Source: UBA7803 sp034522075
Lineage (GTDB): Bacteria > Pseudomonadota > Gammaproteobacteria > Pseudomonadales > Azotimanducaceae
Length of the DNA: 64,000 nt
Assembly: GCA_034522075.1 (NCBI GenBank)
Contig: JAXHLO010000021.1
Location: 1 to 64,000 of the forward strand
Direction: 5' to 3'
Positions 62,585 to 64,000 of the stretch are shown here, in pieces (position 1 is the stretch's first letter; every line of letters begins with the position of its first letter). A program made the position numbers and the translations under genes. The notes beneath the pieces are model-generated. The model was not told the origin of the DNA and made no database searches. It saw nothing but the letters and a program-made list of their open reading frames with translations.

Positions 62585-64000
62585 TCCAGATCTCGGGTCA
62601 GCACTTTGCCCACCATGGCGAGAATCTCCCGGGGCCGGAAGGGCTTGCGCAAATTTGGCAGACTGTCGGGCACCGTCATGCTGCCGTCGCCGGGTGCATA
62701 GCCGGACATGGTGATGACCGGGCAATCGGGCCTGGTGGCCCGGACGGCGCGTGCCACCTGCCAACCGTCGATGCTGCCGCCGAGGACGATATCGGTGATA
62801 ACCAGGTCGATGTCCGGCATTGCGGCCAGGGCGGCGAGCGCGGCATCTCCCTGGGTCTGCAGGGTGACCCGGTAGCCGCCGCTCTGCAGTATCCTCTGCA
62901 GCATGGCGCCGAGCAGATCGTTGTCTTCGACCACCAGCAGATGCTGACCGTTGCCGGGATGCAGGGGATCCGACTCCGTGGCATCAGCAGCGTCCGGTTG
63001 GGTATCCTCCGGAGGCATGGGAAAGTACAGCAGCACCCGGGTGCCGCTCCCCGGTGTGGAGTCGATGGTCAAGGCACCGCCGGACTGACGCGCGAAGCCG
63101 TACGCGGTGCTCAGACCCAGCCCGGTACCTTCGCCGAAGCCCTTGGTGGTGAAGAACGGCTCGACCACCCGGTCGAGATGTTCCGGCGCTATGCCGACAC
63201 CGGTGTCGGCTACGCAGATCTCGACGTAGGGGCCTTCCGGCAGATCCAGGCGGCTCGCCTGCGCGCCGTCGAGCCGGCAATGCCGTGCAGACAGGGTCAG
63301 TGTGCCGCCCTCGGGCATGGCGTCCCGCGCATTGATCCCCAGGTTCAACAGCGCACTTTGCAGATGTGATGGGTCCACGTGGATCTCTATACCGGGAGCC
63401 ACATCGACGGCGGTCTGAATGCCGGAGCCGATGGCGCGGTCGAGAAATCCGCGCAGCTCCTCGAGCACTTCGGCCACCGGCAGGGTACGTACCTGCATGG
63501 GCTGCTGCCGGCTGAAGGCCTGAAGCTGGCGGGTCAGGTCTGCCGCCTTCAGCGAGGCGGACAGCACGAGATTCGCTGATCTCCGCACCCGGATGATCCG
63601 CCGCGCGCGAGCGCCTGCGGCCAGATCCTCGGCACTCGTCGATGATGGTAGGATCGAAGAAGGTTGTTGAAGTCATGGGAGATCCCGCCGGTGAGCTGGC
63701 CGATGGCTTCCAGTCTGGCCGACGACTTCATGCGTTCCTGATTCTCGTGCCTGGGAGCGGCGTCTCTGAGCTGGGTTATGATCGATCGGGTGTTGTCATG
63801 GCCGGCTGTTCCTGGAACGGCGCGGGCATTGAGATCTACTGAAACGGCCTGGCCGTCCTTGCGGCGCAGGGTCATCTCGCCAGCGTAGCGTCCGCTGGCG
63901 AGCAGCTGGCTGCGCGCCCGGTCCAGGCTTCCTTCACGGTTGTCGATGAACTCGGCCAGTGTCCGGCCTGTCGGCTGCGGATTCGCTCGGTAGCACGGGC
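62581..64000 (-). CDS. hybrid histidine kinase with C-terminal receiver (5' end off window, frameshifted)
   Basis: Coding enters from the right edge with a PAS-like piece (LAEFIDNREGSLDRARSQLL, MTLRRKDGQAVSVDLNARAV). It reaches the phosphoacceptor helix RLEAIGQLTGGISHDFNNLL near 63656-63715 (His codon about 63675), is broken by shifts at 63540-63660, and continues cleanly. HATPase motifs are LNLGINARDAMPEGG, VADTGVGIAP and FGEGTGLGLSTAYGF; the receiver LLVVEDNDLLGAMLQ has its Asp in LVITDIVLGG and ends in NLRKPFRP. PAS-type sensory hybrid kinase; signal unknown. Confidence 0.87.

Overview
The window looks like chromosome from a high-GC gammaproteobacterium. The evidence is a complete complex I operon with fused NuoCD, an Mrp/Mbh-type antiporter operon with three D-like subunits, a GlpSTPQV-type glycerol importer, and a cupredoxin/EAL/DUF3034 module. 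I cannot place it to genus. I see no rRNA, tRNA, CRISPR array, prophage or insertion sequence.

Layout. 1-4.3 kb: a lipoprotein with a von Willebrand A domain cut by the left edge, an internally deleted cyclase-family gene, TerC, a DUF938 methyltransferase and a DUF1993 protein. 3.7-8.8 kb: a TetR regulator divergent from a sulfatase, a haloalkane dehalogenase of the DhlA type, a glutathione transferase-like protein and a membrane-anchored DUF1330-like protein, with a clear palindromic operator between them. 8.8-14.2 kb: PnuC, a universal stress protein, a Kef-type antiporter, two small secreted DUF4168-like proteins and cardiolipin synthase. 14.3-21.7 kb (minus): an Mrp/Mbh-like operon in the order E-F-G-DUF4040-B-C-D-D-small-D. 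22-32 kb: a DASS/SLC13 transporter, a truncated globin with a signal peptide, DUF3034, EAL and cupredoxin genes behind a possible Fur box, a CYTH protein, a POT transporter and a patatin. 32-46.7 kb: nuoA-N. 46.7-51 kb: a CBS protein, a PyrR-like phosphoribosyltransferase, pncB, pncA and an M20 amidohydrolase. 51-57.6 kb: an SRPBCC protein, an 11-codon micro-gene with its own promoter, consensus ribosome binding site and terminator, and, divergent from it, the glycerol importer. 57.6-64 kb: a TehB-like methyltransferase, a single-chain biotin-dependent acyl-CoA carboxylase, a hot-dog protein and a hybrid histidine kinase cut by the right edge.

The genes share themes. Complex I and the Mrp-like complex are both ion-translocating machines. 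PnuC, PncA and PncB salvage NAD precursors, and the latter two lie just downstream of complex I.

Many frameshifts are concentrated in a few stretches (16-20 kb, 36-40 kb, 49.4-49.7 kb, 51.8 kb, 62.2 kb, 63.6 kb), while neighbouring genes are perfectly open. In each case the broken protein continues in another frame. I read these mainly as consensus errors and annotate the genes across them.

The least explained object is the stand-alone micro-gene at 51.54-51.70 kb.
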